Of a DNA stretch of 64,000 bases, positions 21,082-31,268 are shown piece after piece (the stretch's first letter is position 1; each line of letters begins with the position of its first letter). The stretch spans positions 3,720,001 to 3,784,000 of the forward strand of contig JAPFFF010000014.1 of the NCBI GenBank assembly GCA_039105265.1. The letters run 5' to 3'. The DNA comes from Tritrichomonas musculus (lineage: Eukaryota; Parabasalia; Tritrichomonadida; Tritrichomonadidae). The translations under genes and the position numbers were made by a program. Under the pieces are notes generated by a model. That model made no database searches. It was not told the origin of the DNA and worked only from the letters and a program-made list of their open reading frames with translations.

Positions 21082-21189
21082 TTAATGGAGTTTCCTTTAT
21101 GATTTATTTATTTAACTGCCTTTGATATAGCTGCAACAGATGAAATAAAACAGATACTTGCACCTTATTTTACATCCAACAATAAATAA
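21082..21189 (+). pseudogene. Displaced C-terminal end of the ankyrin gene
   Basis: From 21115 the same reading frame codes TAFDIAATDEIKQILAPYF and then TSNNK and a stop at 21187-21189, a normal end for this ankyrin family. Between IDAKEK (ending about 21042) and this piece lie about 72 AT-rich bases with two in-frame stops. Two or three residues (such as NG-x) would be expected there. So either about 65 bases have been inserted, or this is an intron that does not match the trichomonad consensus. I favour an insertion, with the gene losing its last 24 residues. Confidence 0.6.
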
Positions 21190-21258
21190 ATAATTCTCTA
21201 GGTACAACTTTTTTGAGTAATGAAAACACTCAAAAAGTAGTAAAACAGAGGATAAAGA

Positions 21259-21310
21259 TAAATGAAGTAGTAAAACAGAGGCTGCGCCTCACAAAAAGCT
21301 ACTTCATTTA
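21259..21310. repeat. Nested hairpin between convergent ankyrin genes
   Basis: A 12-bp perfect stem (TAAATGAAGTAG at 21259-21270 with CTACTTCATTTA at 21299-21310) encloses a second small stem GAGGC-TGC-GCCTC (21278-21290). The word AAATGAAGTAGTAAAACAGAG is also partly repeated nearby. It could be a transcript 3'-end structure or a relic of a mobile element. Confidence 0.6.
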
Positions 21311-21390
21311 TTTTTTTTTTTTTAAAATAAATAAAGTGTGTGTAATTTAAATAAAAATAAAAAAAAAATTCAATTAAAAAGTTTTTGGTT

Positions 21391-23679
21391 TTATTGTTCG
21401 CTCTTTTCACAATCATCATATTTTTGACAAAGCTTGATTATATCAAAATATTTGTGCTGTGTGAAGTAGTCAATGTAGCCGCTTTTGAATACGGAAGGTG
21501 AAAAGTTTTGGAATTGTAAAACAGCTTCTAAAGATTCTTTGTTGATTTCAAAAGGAATTTTTTCATTTGGCAATTTGAAGTTTCTTTTGTTCAGTTCTTT
21601 GATTGCTTTAGAATTTCCTGAACAAATTGCAAGATACAAAATATTTGAATAATAAGAACCATCCATTATATTCAGGTCAATATTTTCATAAGAGAAAAGA
21701 ACGTCTTGAAATTCTGGCTCATTTTGGCACGTCTCTATTGCTTTCATTATTGGTGTTGGAAACGATGACGATGACATGTTAATATCAATTCCTTTTATAG
21801 AGAGAAGTGCCTTAAAAATTTCAATATCTTTCTTTTCAATTGCCAGCAACAGTGGAGTTCCATCAGGAGTGACTGTGTTGTTCACATCCAGCTGTTCAAA
21901 CTGACACATTTTTTTTACAACTTCGACGAAACCAAACTTGATTGCAATCATTATTGGGAAGCTTAAATTTACGTCAACGTTTGGATAACTTAGCAAGATC
22001 ATTGTCATTTCAACTCTTCTATAAAGCAGTGAATAATAAAGAGGAGTTCTTCCTTTATAATTTTGATTTATATCAATTTCTTGTTGATTAACAAAAGTTA
22101 ACAAAAAGTCAAAAATTTCTTTAGAATTTTTTATTATTGATAACGATAGCAATGAAAAATTATCTTTATACATAACGTTCAAATCATGAGGAAAGAGTTT
22201 TAGACATTTCTTAAATATGTCACAATTTCCGCCAATGATTGCTTTCCCCAATATTTTTTTGTTTGTTTTTGGTCTTTTTTTCTGTTGTTTGAATAATTTG
22301 AATGCATAATTGAACATATCATTTCTCCCTGATTTTGCCGCGGCAATCAACAATTCAGTGTAATTCATTACATATTTATTAAACTCGTCAATATTATTTC
22401 TATATAAAAAATCCACTTTTTCAATTGACTGTTTTTCAGCGATTTTTAAAAGAATTTTCATGAAAATTTTTTGTTTGTTTTTCCATGAATTGACAAATTC
22501 CGTTTCAAACAAGTATTGAATGATTTCATTAAAACCAGAAGAAGCACAATTTTCCAATGCCAAAACATTTTTCATATCATTAAAAATTGCCGATTTTTCA
22601 TTGTCTTTCAGTTGAAAAACAATTGAATCAATCATTTCCAAATTATTTGAATAAAGGCAAGCTTCAATGAATGAATTCAATTTCAATTCATTATTATCGT
22701 CAATGATCCATTGTGCTATTTCATTCTGATTGGTTGCAATTGCATAATTCACCAATTCTTTGTTCATTTTGTTTTGCGTTTTTTGCTTCACAATTCGAAT
22801 GATTTCGACGTTTTTTCCGAAAATCGCATCTCGCATTAAATCATCGTTGATCAAGTCCGATTCGTCTTCATTTAGAAGAATGAATTTGAAGCATTTTAAA
22901 GAGCCAAAGAAAGCTGACATGTTCAATGGATATGATGAAGTTGTCGTTCGAAATGGATAAAATTTCCACAATTCAATTTCATCTGTCAATTTTTTGTGAA
23001 TCATCAATTGTTGAAATTTGTCAACATCGTCGTTTTGAATCGATTGAAGAAGTTCTGAATTACAAAAGAAATTGTCTCTTATTGAAATAATTGTTTCTAA
23101 ATCAGCTTGCGAATTCATTTTCTTCTTCATTAATGAAAAAAATAAATTTTTGTCAGTTTTTTCAATTTCTGGAAGAAACATTTGGAGAACTTCAAATGGC
23201 AAATATTGACTAAATTTCAAATATTCATCATAAATGATATTTGTGAAATAATTAGAATCGTAAAATGAGAAAAAATTGTTTTTGTCACTTTTTTCATGTT
23301 GGATTCTTTTGAAAAGAAGATAAAGAAAGTAGAATTGATTGTATCTGAAGCAGTTTAAGACAAGAAACGATTGGTAATCTTTATTAATAATGCTGTACTT
23401 AAAGCAAAATGATATCAATTCTGGAATAAGTTGTAAAATGGGAAGATCATTATTATCATTATTGTAATCACTATTAGAAATTAAATAAATAACAAGATCA
23501 ACATAAATATGAAGTTGAAGGCATTGTGATTGCGTTGCTAATACAATATTATGAGCCAAGTTAATAACTGATTCTTCTGTCGAAATATGAGGAGAGCTAA
23601 GTATTTCATTTCCAATTTTTGAAATATTTTCTGATGAAAGACCAAAAATCCTTTCTTGTAGCCATTTTAAATCATCCAT
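21391..23679 (-). CDS. Ankyrin-repeat protein of the trichomonad (DUF3447-type) family
   Basis: 762 residues from an ATG at 23677-23679. The N-terminal 230 residues are helical and of the same type as in the gene at 18538. Then SSYPLNMSAFFGSLKCFKFI starts the ankyrin-like region, where Phe/Ile-rich repeats continue (for example SLLSLSIIKNSKEIFDFLL, TPLYYSLLYRRVEMTMILL, TPLLLAIEKKDIEIFKALL). There is no Asn insertion and the codons are uniformly AT-rich, unlike the neighbour. No membrane span. Convergent with the other ankyrin gene; the pair may come from an inverted duplication, though the sequences are now far apart. Function unknown. Confidence 0.87.
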   Translation of the reverse strand: MDDLKWLQERIFGLSSENISKIGNEILSSPHISTEESVINLAHNIVLATQSQCLQLHIYVDLVIYLISNSDYNNDNNDLPILQLIPELISFCFKYSIINKDYQSFLVLNCFRYNQFYFLYLLFKRIQHEKSDKNNFFSFYDSNYFTNIIYDEYLKFSQYLPFEVLQMFLPEIEKTDKNLFFSLMKKKMNSQADLETIISIRDNFFCNSELLQSIQNDDVDKFQQLMIHKKLTDEIELWKFYPFRTTTSSYPLNMSAFFGSLKCFKFILLNEDESDLINDDLMRDAIFGKNVEIIRIVKQKTQNKMNKELVNYAIATNQNEIAQWIIDDNNELKLNSFIEACLYSNNLEMIDSIVFQLKDNEKSAIFNDMKNVLALENCASSGFNEIIQYLFETEFVNSWKNKQKIFMKILLKIAEKQSIEKVDFLYRNNIDEFNKYVMNYTELLIAAAKSGRNDMFNYAFKLFKQQKKRPKTNKKILGKAIIGGNCDIFKKCLKLFPHDLNVMYKDNFSLLSLSIIKNSKEIFDFLLTFVNQQEIDINQNYKGRTPLYYSLLYRRVEMTMILLSYPNVDVNLSFPIMIAIKFGFVEVVKKMCQFEQLDVNNTVTPDGTPLLLAIEKKDIEIFKALLSIKGIDINMSSSSFPTPIMKAIETCQNEPEFQDVLFSYENIDLNIMDGSYYSNILYLAICSGNSKAIKELNKRNFKLPNEKIPFEINKESLEAVLQFQNFSPSVFKSGYIDYFTQHKYFDIIKLCQKYDDCEKSEQ

Positions 23680-23980
23680 TAATTATCAAGATAAAATTTA
23701 TATATAAAATTATCATATTTTTCAAATAACATGTCATTTTTTTTTTATATTGCAGTATTGTTCTAATATCAAAATGCTTAATATTATATTTTATAATTTT
23801 GTTAATAAAAAGAAAATGAAATATTTGTTCTGCTAATAAAAACTTGAGAAAGCATTATAAAAATTTATCAATTAGATAAAATTTAAAAAAAATATTAAAA
23901 TTTGTTGTATACTTACATTTTAATATAAATAAAGCTATTATTATGATTAATATAAACATGAATACACAAAAAAAATTTTT
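23680..23980. other. AT-rich spacer, nothing recognised
   Basis: About 300 bp between two minus-strand genes, with T and A runs only. It should contain the promoter of the ankyrin gene and the 3' end signals of the 2348-residue gene. Confidence 0.5.
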
Positions 23981-26900
23981 TTAAGATTTAATTTGGCCAT
24001 CTTGAAATTCCTGCAACTTTTTCAGCATGGCATTTGTGAGTTTCTCGCTTGAAGAGAAGCTTCCCAGTATGAGCAAGTTTCCTGGCTGGAAGCTTTCTAT
24101 GACTTCTTGCTTTTTCGAGAAGAAGACGTAAATTCCGTTCTTTGACGAGTCGAATTCATCTTCGTCCTTTCCGTAGTTATTGTCGAAACGGTTCATATAA
24201 TTATTGACGATTTCGATATCGTCCAATTTGAGCTCATTTTCATTTGAATTGTTATTTGGTCGGCTCTTACTTTTTCCGAGGAGCCAGCCAGTTCCCCAGA
24301 GGCCTGTGCAGAACTCGACGAACAAGAGCAAGACGATTGACGGTGCCTTTTTCAAGAACTTCACCAATTTTTTAATTAACAATTCATTATCGGCGTTTCC
24401 GTCGTGTATGTATTTTATGAGGTTATTTGGTCGGAGCCTTGAATGGAACTCTGTCTCGTACTGCCTGTAGAGAGGGAACTCAATGTTGACTCTTATCACG
24501 TCCGGATCGAGAGGCGATGCGAAAGTGAGCTCGTTTTTCCTGAGGTAGTTGACTCTCTCCTCGCCGATGAAAGTGTGGTCGCAGACCCTTCTGAAAAATT
24601 CAAAGGGGGCCAGAATTGGGTCCACTTTTTCAATGTCCATACTAATTTCGAGAACGTGGAAGTAGTAGAAGAAAAGTGTCATGTTGCTAGAGTTGTTAAC
24701 AACAGTACTTTTCTTGCTGTTGTTACTACTATTGTCTTCGTCATCGTTGCTCTCTTCTTGACTGTCCTCGCCCTCTTTCAATACAAAGACGCTCTTGCCG
24801 CTGCTCATTGAAGGGAGCTCGATGTCGTTCTCGCTTGAATTGTCGCTCACTTTGAACATGTCGTTATCAGAGTCATCTTTATTTTTATTTTCTTTGTCGT
24901 TTTCGTCATTCTCGTCATTGATTCTGTGATTGGCTTCATCCGACCGAATAATGCTTGAAATTTTTGAAATAAGAGAAATGACAAATTTGGCGGTTTTGAA
25001 GCTGAATTCAGTTGACAATGGAATCGACTCATAATTGTCAATAACAAGCTGATTCAATAACTTTTCTTCATTGATCTTTAATAATGAATACTCGTTGTCT
25101 CCCTTCTTGATCTTCTTCCTCACTTTGATCTTGCTCTTGTCCTTGTTCTTCTTCCTCTTTTTGTGCTTGCTTTTGTCGCTGCTCGACTTTGACTTCCAGT
25201 AGAGGAAAGTGAGAAGCTGGTGAGTATGATGAGGTTTCCACTTTTTGAGATCATTTGTGATGCATTCAATTTTCGGTACCTTGCAAATGACAAAAGTGAC
25301 ATTTGACTCTTCCACTTTTTCAGAGGTGCATTCAAAAGTCAAGTGAGTCAGTATTTTTGAGTCAATGACCGTGTAAGTGTTTGTCCTTATTTTCACAGGT
25401 GGATCTGATTTCAACGTGAATTCAAGCCGATGAAGATGCAACGAGTCGGGATTGTCATCGTCGTGAATTGATATGTACAACTTGTAGCTCTTTTCGCATC
25501 GAACATATTTGATCTTTTTCACCTTTTTGACAGCACTCATGGCGAACGGAATCTTACAGCCAAAATGCTCGCAATAGGTTGTCAAAAGGAACAATTCGGG
25601 CTTCTCATGAACAAGACTTGAATTGACCAAAAATGACAATGGATTCAAACTGACTGGAAAACGATAATGTTTTGGCACTTTTGGATTAAAAATGTTCAGA
25701 ATCTCTACAAATTCATGAAATAAAGGCGCAAAATAACGTCCCGATTGCTCAAGTTTGTCTATCATTGATTTCATGACATTGAAATCGTAATTCTTCAAAC
25801 TAATTGAAATCGACATGATGTGTCTCATGTGCACCAAATAATCAATGATCGAGCCAGAAGGACGCAAGTAAGGAACAATGATTCCTGGATGAGAGAAGCA
25901 CATTTTTACATCATCTTCGAAAAGACCGATGATTTTCAACGGTTTTTTCGAACTTGCCGAAAAAATGACACAATTTGAAATTGAAACATTTTGATTCTTA
26001 CGAACAAGCAAAGCAGAACGATTCTCGTTAGTTATACAGAAGAGATTCTTTGAAGTTTTTTCATAATTTTCAATTGACGGGTTTTCAATGTTGCAGTCTT
26101 TCAAATATTTCAATTTCATTTCATCGTACAAATTGGAAATGATTTCCTCCGAATGCGTCTTTACATAATCTTTGATGAATTGGAAGATGTAACTAGAAGT
26201 GTCTCTGAATCGAGGCGTTGGAATTATTTCCTCTAATGATAAGGCTTTCGATGTTGGATAAGGATCAATTGAAGCCAATAAATTGAGTGCGCAAAAAGGG
26301 AAACAACTCTTGGTTTTCTTGATGTGATGAATTGTTATTAATGTGATAAATGAATCAATTAAACCTGATGCTGAATCCCTCAAACAAATCTCATTAAAGA
26401 CACAACTATCGTTCATTTGAGTGTAAACTTTTTTATTTGTCATTGACATGAAATTTTCATCAGTATTGTCATCGAAATAAAGTTCCAAATTATCTTTATC
26501 TTGATTTTGATCATCACTTTCAATTGAATCTGGATCTTCTTCTTCTTCGATTTCAACTTCATTTTCTTTTTGGTTTTCATCTTTGTTTGCTTCTTCTGGT
26601 CCAAATGCATTAGAAAGATTGATTTGCGATTCATCTGTCCTTTTTGTTGTGTATTCAACACGATATTCAATAACATTGTTTGACTCAAGGTTAATTGTCA
26701 TGAAATACATGGCAATTGAAGGTGATCCTAACGTTTTCTTGATCAATTTTCCATTTTCATAAACCTTGAATGCGATGATTTTTGGACAGAATTCGATAAC
26801 AATTTCTTTAGTTTCGTCTGGGAAAGCATCGAAATTGAAATCATGTGATTGCAAGACACAATTGAAAGGAAGAGCAAGACCGAAAACATTCAATTGGATA

Positions 26901-29900
26901 TCATGAACTTTTCTCTTATTAAACATGATGACTTGCTTTTCTTTTGGATGAAGATAAATGAAAATTTTCATTTCATTCATCGGATGAATTGGAGGTGAAA
27001 CAAGAGTTGAACTATCAAATAAAGTAGTCATCATTCCTGCGTCATTAAACTTTTGCTTCAAGACAAGGTTGTTGACAACAGGAGAACGACTTATATTATT
27101 CCGTGAATTAGCAACATCGACAAATGAAAATGGCGAAAATTTCATCCATCGAAGTGACATATAATAACTGAAATCAAAGAGATACAACTCTGGATAGAAA
27201 GCAGAAGGAAATGACTTTTGATGATGAATGATTTTATTGATTTGTTCTTCATTTAGCCAATCATAAAAATCAGTTGTATAAATGAATTCCCATAAGGAAG
27301 CAAACTTGAATGAATTAGCAAAATAACTCTCCGATGGATCATTTTTATCAGACTTAATTGGAACATTAAAAAATAAATGAACAAATGGTTTCAAGTCTTC
27401 AATATCATCCAGTTTAACAGTTGTTGGACAAGAACACCAAATGTTTGAACATTTCGATAAATTAACTTCAACATCAACATAATTATTACTCAATTTTGAC
27501 TTACATTTGTGTATCGTTGCTTTGGCTTCTAATTGAGAATGTGAAATAACCGTTCCAACGATTTCTTCAAGTGATTCGCTCATCAAATGAATCTCAACAT
27601 TTGGACGAATGACTTCAATTGAGTTGTTAAGAATGGCAAAGATAGGAATTGCTTTTTCTTGATTTTTAACTTTTTTTACTTTTTCAAGGAAAAATGATCT
27701 AAATTGACCATTTACTTCATTAAACATTTCTTTCATGTATTGAATAATAATGAAGACTGATTCTAAAGTGCTTGCTGGTTGTGATTGAAGAATGAATGGA
27801 TTCTTCTTTTCTGAGATATATTGAATTAATAAAGACAACAGAAATGTAAATATTGGATTCATTTTACTGTTTTCTTTATTAATGATTTCATTAGCAAATG
27901 TGATGCACCTCATTATCATTCGAATAATACTTGGACTACCACAAATAATATGACTTCTAAAGATGTCCAGATATTCTTCTACATTGAAGTCATGTTCTTG
28001 TTTTTTATTGCTCATGATGTTATGTTGAGATTTCTCTCGAGTACTCTTTCTTTTATCATTAGTGTTGCCATGGTGTGATGAATCATCATTCTTTTGAAAA
28101 TAGGGTGATGATGATGACTTCTTCGCTGATATTAAATAATTAGTTTGTAAGGCAAGACAGAAAAGAACCCACAAAGTATGATTATGAGCTTGATTTGAAA
28201 CTTGTGATAATTTCAAGTAATTAATGTTCTTTGATTCATCATAAGTTTCTTCTTTCATCTTGTCAAATATCATGTATTTATCACTTATGTGATCTTTCAA
28301 TTGAATAAGAACATCATACTTCGATTCAAGTGAATTTCCATCAACATTCAATAGTTCAGTAATAGGAAAAGTAACTTTATGTTTTTGAACAATTTTTTTC
28401 GTTATTTTTGAAATATCAAAAAACAACGAAAAATCTTTAATTAATGGAAGATTTTCCTTACTAATTGAGAAGACTAAATCACCAAGTTGTGACGAATAAA
28501 ATGAAAAAATGATCAATTGTTGTTTTGTTAATTTATTCGAATTCTTCGAAAATAACTGAAAGAACTCTGTTGAAAATTTTGTTGTTTTAATTGGTAACAA
28601 AATTTTTGTATTTTCGACAATTAAATAATCAAGTAAACCAACTTTTTCAATATAGTCTTGAACTTTTCTTTTTGAATCCTTTTCAAATTTAATGTATTGT
28701 CTGCATTTGAACAAGCATTCAGCAAACTTTTTCTTTGTAAGATTAAAAGCATAATTTAACAATTCAAACAATTGTGAATCTAGCTCTTTATCAACGCCAT
28801 TTAAAGGATTCTCAAAAGATGCATAAAATTCATCAAGATCTTGAAAATAACCTTCTTGATTTTGATGAGGTAAAGATGTCAATATTTCCAAATATAAAAT
28901 AAGTGACATGTTCATTTGGAAACTTAAATCAGAGGCCGATTTAGATAAAGAAAAGTTTAAAATGTTTAAAAATGAATCTGCATAATAAATCCAAATTGAT
29001 TTATGACGCGTGATTTCATTAACAAAAAATGCCCAGCAATGAAAAGTTGCTGTATTTTTAAATGAGTCAGCTTGCATTTTTCCAGTGTTGATAACGTCAA
29101 TATATTGACTAACACGATAGAAAACTTTTTCAACTGATTCTTTAATAATTGCGAAATCTTCTTCTTTCATGAAATTTAATGCAAATTTATTACAGAAATT
29201 TTTCGCAATAATCAATGATTCATTTGGAAATTCATTCTCTTTTTCAAGCGAATATAAGAAGACTTTATTTTTCGCTTTATTTGTCAAATGAAGTTTTTTG
29301 TATGTAAAAAGTGACGGAAAGATGAAAATAGCCTCAAAATTCTTGTTCCCTTCAATAAATTGAGAGGCATAGTTGTTTTCATCAAAGTCTTTTCTGGCTT
29401 TTTGAATGACCGCCAAAAAAGTGAAAAATAAAAGTCGTGAAATGCCAAGTTTAACCGCTTTTGCATAGCCGTTATTTAACGTTTCAATGGCATCATCAAC
29501 ATCGGGTGAATATGAAATGAACAGGTTGACAAATGCTTTCAATAAGTGAACATTTCCGAATTCAAAAAGTTGATTAAAAGCGGTTTGATAGGCCGATAAA
29601 TCACCAACGGTGAAAAACGTCGATCCTTCAAAAACAGCTATTTCAAAGGCTTCTGGAACTTGTTGGCATGTCTTCTTGTCAACAATGGGAACTGAAAAGC
29701 CTTCAATCCAGCGCGGAATTGATGCAATTCCGGTTACAAATCTTAGTGAACTTCGAGTGAGGGTAAAATGAGTAATTTTGAATGGATTGAAGTACCAAGC
29801 ATCTATTATTGAATCATATTTCTTGCTGAACTTTTTGAGAAGTTTTCCGTTAATTAATGAAAAAGTGTAAAAATGATATTTAACAAGATTGCCTTCACCA

Positions 29901-31027
29901 TTACTACTTGAATCATCGTTTACTGCCTCTTTCTTCAATTGGTTGAAGCAACCAAATGTAATAACAGCACCATCGGTGGATATGACTGTGTTGTCGGTGT
30001 CAATGATTAAAAATGGAAATGATAATGAAACTGATTTTTCAAATTTGGGTAATAATAAATTTTCTTTTATGTCATCATCACTATCATTGCTGTTGTAATC
30101 CAAATCAAATTCGCAGGAAAAGATATTTACAACTTTTTTGTTTTTATCAAAGCAATATATTTTATTTCCATCTGTAACCGCTGGATATCGAAATGATTCG
30201 TGCTTTTTGAATTCAATAACTCCTTCGTATTTTTGTTGTACAGTGTCATATCCATCAAGTGGCTTAATTCGAACCATTGAATCAAATATTTGATATAGTA
30301 CGTTTTTAACAATAACAATTGAATAATGTTCATGACGTTTGAGTTTTGTATTAGAAGGGAAAAGAATATGAGTGGGTTGAGTTGGAGCATTTTTATCTTG
30401 ATCATTGGCAAGTCTCTTTTTTGTAAAATTAATATTGTATACGTCGATTTGCCCATTTGATGAGTTTCCATCTATTAATCCAACAAATATTTGAGATTGT
30501 GAAACAGCAAAAGCTGTAGTAGATGCTAGTTTATCATATTTTATTGAAATTTTCGCGGAAAAATTTGGTTCAGGATAAAAACCTAAAAAATTATCTGATG
30601 ATGATATTGTTTTAACAATACTATTAATACAGCTTTTCATTTCATTTGATGGTTTTTTAACAGGAGTAAATGCGTGGTGTTGAAGGCATTTTTGGAAAAG
30701 ATAAATTGAATTTGTACTAAAGGCGGTATTTAAAAAAGAGCACAGTTTTTCTTTTTTTTCTGAATCAAAATCACTTTCGCTTTGATCTGAATCAGAATCA
30801 AAGTTGATTTCCATTACGTCAGTTGCTACGTATTGAACTTGATTATTTGTATTTATAGAAGGAAATAAATTGATAGCAGTATTAGTTTGAGTCGGCGGAA
30901 AATTATAATCTGAAGTAAAAAAAAATCGTGCTTTATCAGATACTTCTTTGGCTTCTTTTTCGGTTGCGACTTTAATATTATAATTTGGTGTTCCATTTGA
31001 TAAAAATGAGAGAATACTTGGTCTCAT
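23981..31027 (-). CDS. Giant protein (2348 residues), possible degenerate HECT-type C-terminus
   Basis: One uninterrupted frame from an ATG at 31025-31027, with the leader ending TTCATCTAAA. The first 600 residues include stretches like beta-propeller strands (SQIFVGLIDGNSSNGQID, NGKLLKKFSKKYD). The middle is largely helical with acidic loops. Residues about 1430-1520 (FGLALPFNCVLQS and on) are beta-rich. Lys-rich (about 1965-1990) and Asp/Glu/Asn-rich disordered segments follow. The end, LLLFVEFCTGLWGT then SFQPGNLLILGSFSSSEKL, resembles in spacing the C-lobe of HECT ubiquitin ligases (FVTG then CFNxLxLPxYxS), but there is no Cys at the catalytic place. I cannot assign a family firmly. It lies directly downstream of a co-oriented deubiquitinase gene. 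Confidence 0.75.
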   Translation of the reverse strand: MRPSILSFLSNGTPNYNIKVATEKEAKEVSDKARFFFTSDYNFPPTQTNTAINLFPSINTNNQVQYVATDVMEINFDSDSDQSESDFDSEKKEKLCSFLNTAFSTNSIYLFQKCLQHHAFTPVKKPSNEMKSCINSIVKTISSSDNFLGFYPEPNFSAKISIKYDKLASTTAFAVSQSQIFVGLIDGNSSNGQIDVYNINFTKKRLANDQDKNAPTQPTHILFPSNTKLKRHEHYSIVIVKNVLYQIFDSMVRIKPLDGYDTVQQKYEGVIEFKKHESFRYPAVTDGNKIYCFDKNKKVVNIFSCEFDLDYNSNDSDDDIKENLLLPKFEKSVSLSFPFLIIDTDNTVISTDGAVITFGCFNQLKKEAVNDDSSSNGEGNLVKYHFYTFSLINGKLLKKFSKKYDSIIDAWYFNPFKITHFTLTRSSLRFVTGIASIPRWIEGFSVPIVDKKTCQQVPEAFEIAVFEGSTFFTVGDLSAYQTAFNQLFEFGNVHLLKAFVNLFISYSPDVDDAIETLNNGYAKAVKLGISRLLFFTFLAVIQKARKDFDENNYASQFIEGNKNFEAIFIFPSLFTYKKLHLTNKAKNKVFLYSLEKENEFPNESLIIAKNFCNKFALNFMKEEDFAIIKESVEKVFYRVSQYIDVINTGKMQADSFKNTATFHCWAFFVNEITRHKSIWIYYADSFLNILNFSLSKSASDLSFQMNMSLILYLEILTSLPHQNQEGYFQDLDEFYASFENPLNGVDKELDSQLFELLNYAFNLTKKKFAECLFKCRQYIKFEKDSKRKVQDYIEKVGLLDYLIVENTKILLPIKTTKFSTEFFQLFSKNSNKLTKQQLIIFSFYSSQLGDLVFSISKENLPLIKDFSLFFDISKITKKIVQKHKVTFPITELLNVDGNSLESKYDVLIQLKDHISDKYMIFDKMKEETYDESKNINYLKLSQVSNQAHNHTLWVLFCLALQTNYLISAKKSSSSPYFQKNDDSSHHGNTNDKRKSTREKSQHNIMSNKKQEHDFNVEEYLDIFRSHIICGSPSIIRMIMRCITFANEIINKENSKMNPIFTFLLSLLIQYISEKKNPFILQSQPASTLESVFIIIQYMKEMFNEVNGQFRSFFLEKVKKVKNQEKAIPIFAILNNSIEVIRPNVEIHLMSESLEEIVGTVISHSQLEAKATIHKCKSKLSNNYVDVEVNLSKCSNIWCSCPTTVKLDDIEDLKPFVHLFFNVPIKSDKNDPSESYFANSFKFASLWEFIYTTDFYDWLNEEQINKIIHHQKSFPSAFYPELYLFDFSYYMSLRWMKFSPFSFVDVANSRNNISRSPVVNNLVLKQKFNDAGMMTTLFDSSTLVSPPIHPMNEMKIFIYLHPKEKQVIMFNKRKVHDIQLNVFGLALPFNCVLQSHDFNFDAFPDETKEIVIEFCPKIIAFKVYENGKLIKKTLGSPSIAMYFMTINLESNNVIEYRVEYTTKRTDESQINLSNAFGPEEANKDENQKENEVEIEEEEDPDSIESDDQNQDKDNLELYFDDNTDENFMSMTNKKVYTQMNDSCVFNEICLRDSASGLIDSFITLITIHHIKKTKSCFPFCALNLLASIDPYPTSKALSLEEIIPTPRFRDTSSYIFQFIKDYVKTHSEEIISNLYDEMKLKYLKDCNIENPSIENYEKTSKNLFCITNENRSALLVRKNQNVSISNCVIFSASSKKPLKIIGLFEDDVKMCFSHPGIIVPYLRPSGSIIDYLVHMRHIMSISISLKNYDFNVMKSMIDKLEQSGRYFAPLFHEFVEILNIFNPKVPKHYRFPVSLNPLSFLVNSSLVHEKPELFLLTTYCEHFGCKIPFAMSAVKKVKKIKYVRCEKSYKLYISIHDDDNPDSLHLHRLEFTLKSDPPVKIRTNTYTVIDSKILTHLTFECTSEKVEESNVTFVICKVPKIECITNDLKKWKPHHTHQLLTFLYWKSKSSSDKSKHKKRKKNKDKSKIKVRKKIKKGDNEYSLLKINEEKLLNQLVIDNYESIPLSTEFSFKTAKFVISLISKISSIIRSDEANHRINDENDENDKENKNKDDSDNDMFKVSDNSSENDIELPSMSSGKSVFVLKEGEDSQEESNDDEDNSSNNSKKSTVVNNSSNMTLFFYYFHVLEISMDIEKVDPILAPFEFFRRVCDHTFIGEERVNYLRKNELTFASPLDPDVIRVNIEFPLYRQYETEFHSRLRPNNLIKYIHDGNADNELLIKKLVKFLKKAPSIVLLLFVEFCTGLWGTGWLLGKSKSRPNNNSNENELKLDDIEIVNNYMNRFDNNYGKDEDEFDSSKNGIYVFFSKKQEVIESFQPGNLLILGSFSSSEKLTNAMLKKLQEFQDGQIKS

Positions 31028-31268
31028 TTTAGATGAAGATATGATGTAATTTGATTTGAAAAAGTTTGCATAATAAAAACGATAAAAAAATTAAAAATAA
31101 AAACTAATCAAATTCTATTTTTACGATAATATGTATAAAAAAGAACATATAGATAATTAAAATATATTTGCGTTTAACAAATAAGAAATTTTAACATATA
31201 AAAAAAAAAATCATAATAATAATCTATTTTAAAATAAATAATACTTTGATTATTATATTTTTGTAGTA
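31028..31268. other. Short spacer between two co-oriented giant genes
   Basis: 241 bp, AT-rich. Read on the minus strand, a TCATCT lies about 10 bases before the ATG of the downstream gene and is a weak match to the trichomonad Inr. Confidence 0.4.

Noticed and set aside
24443-24811. 122-codon plus-strand frame
   Set aside because: Antisense to the 2348-residue gene; no motif and no initiator.
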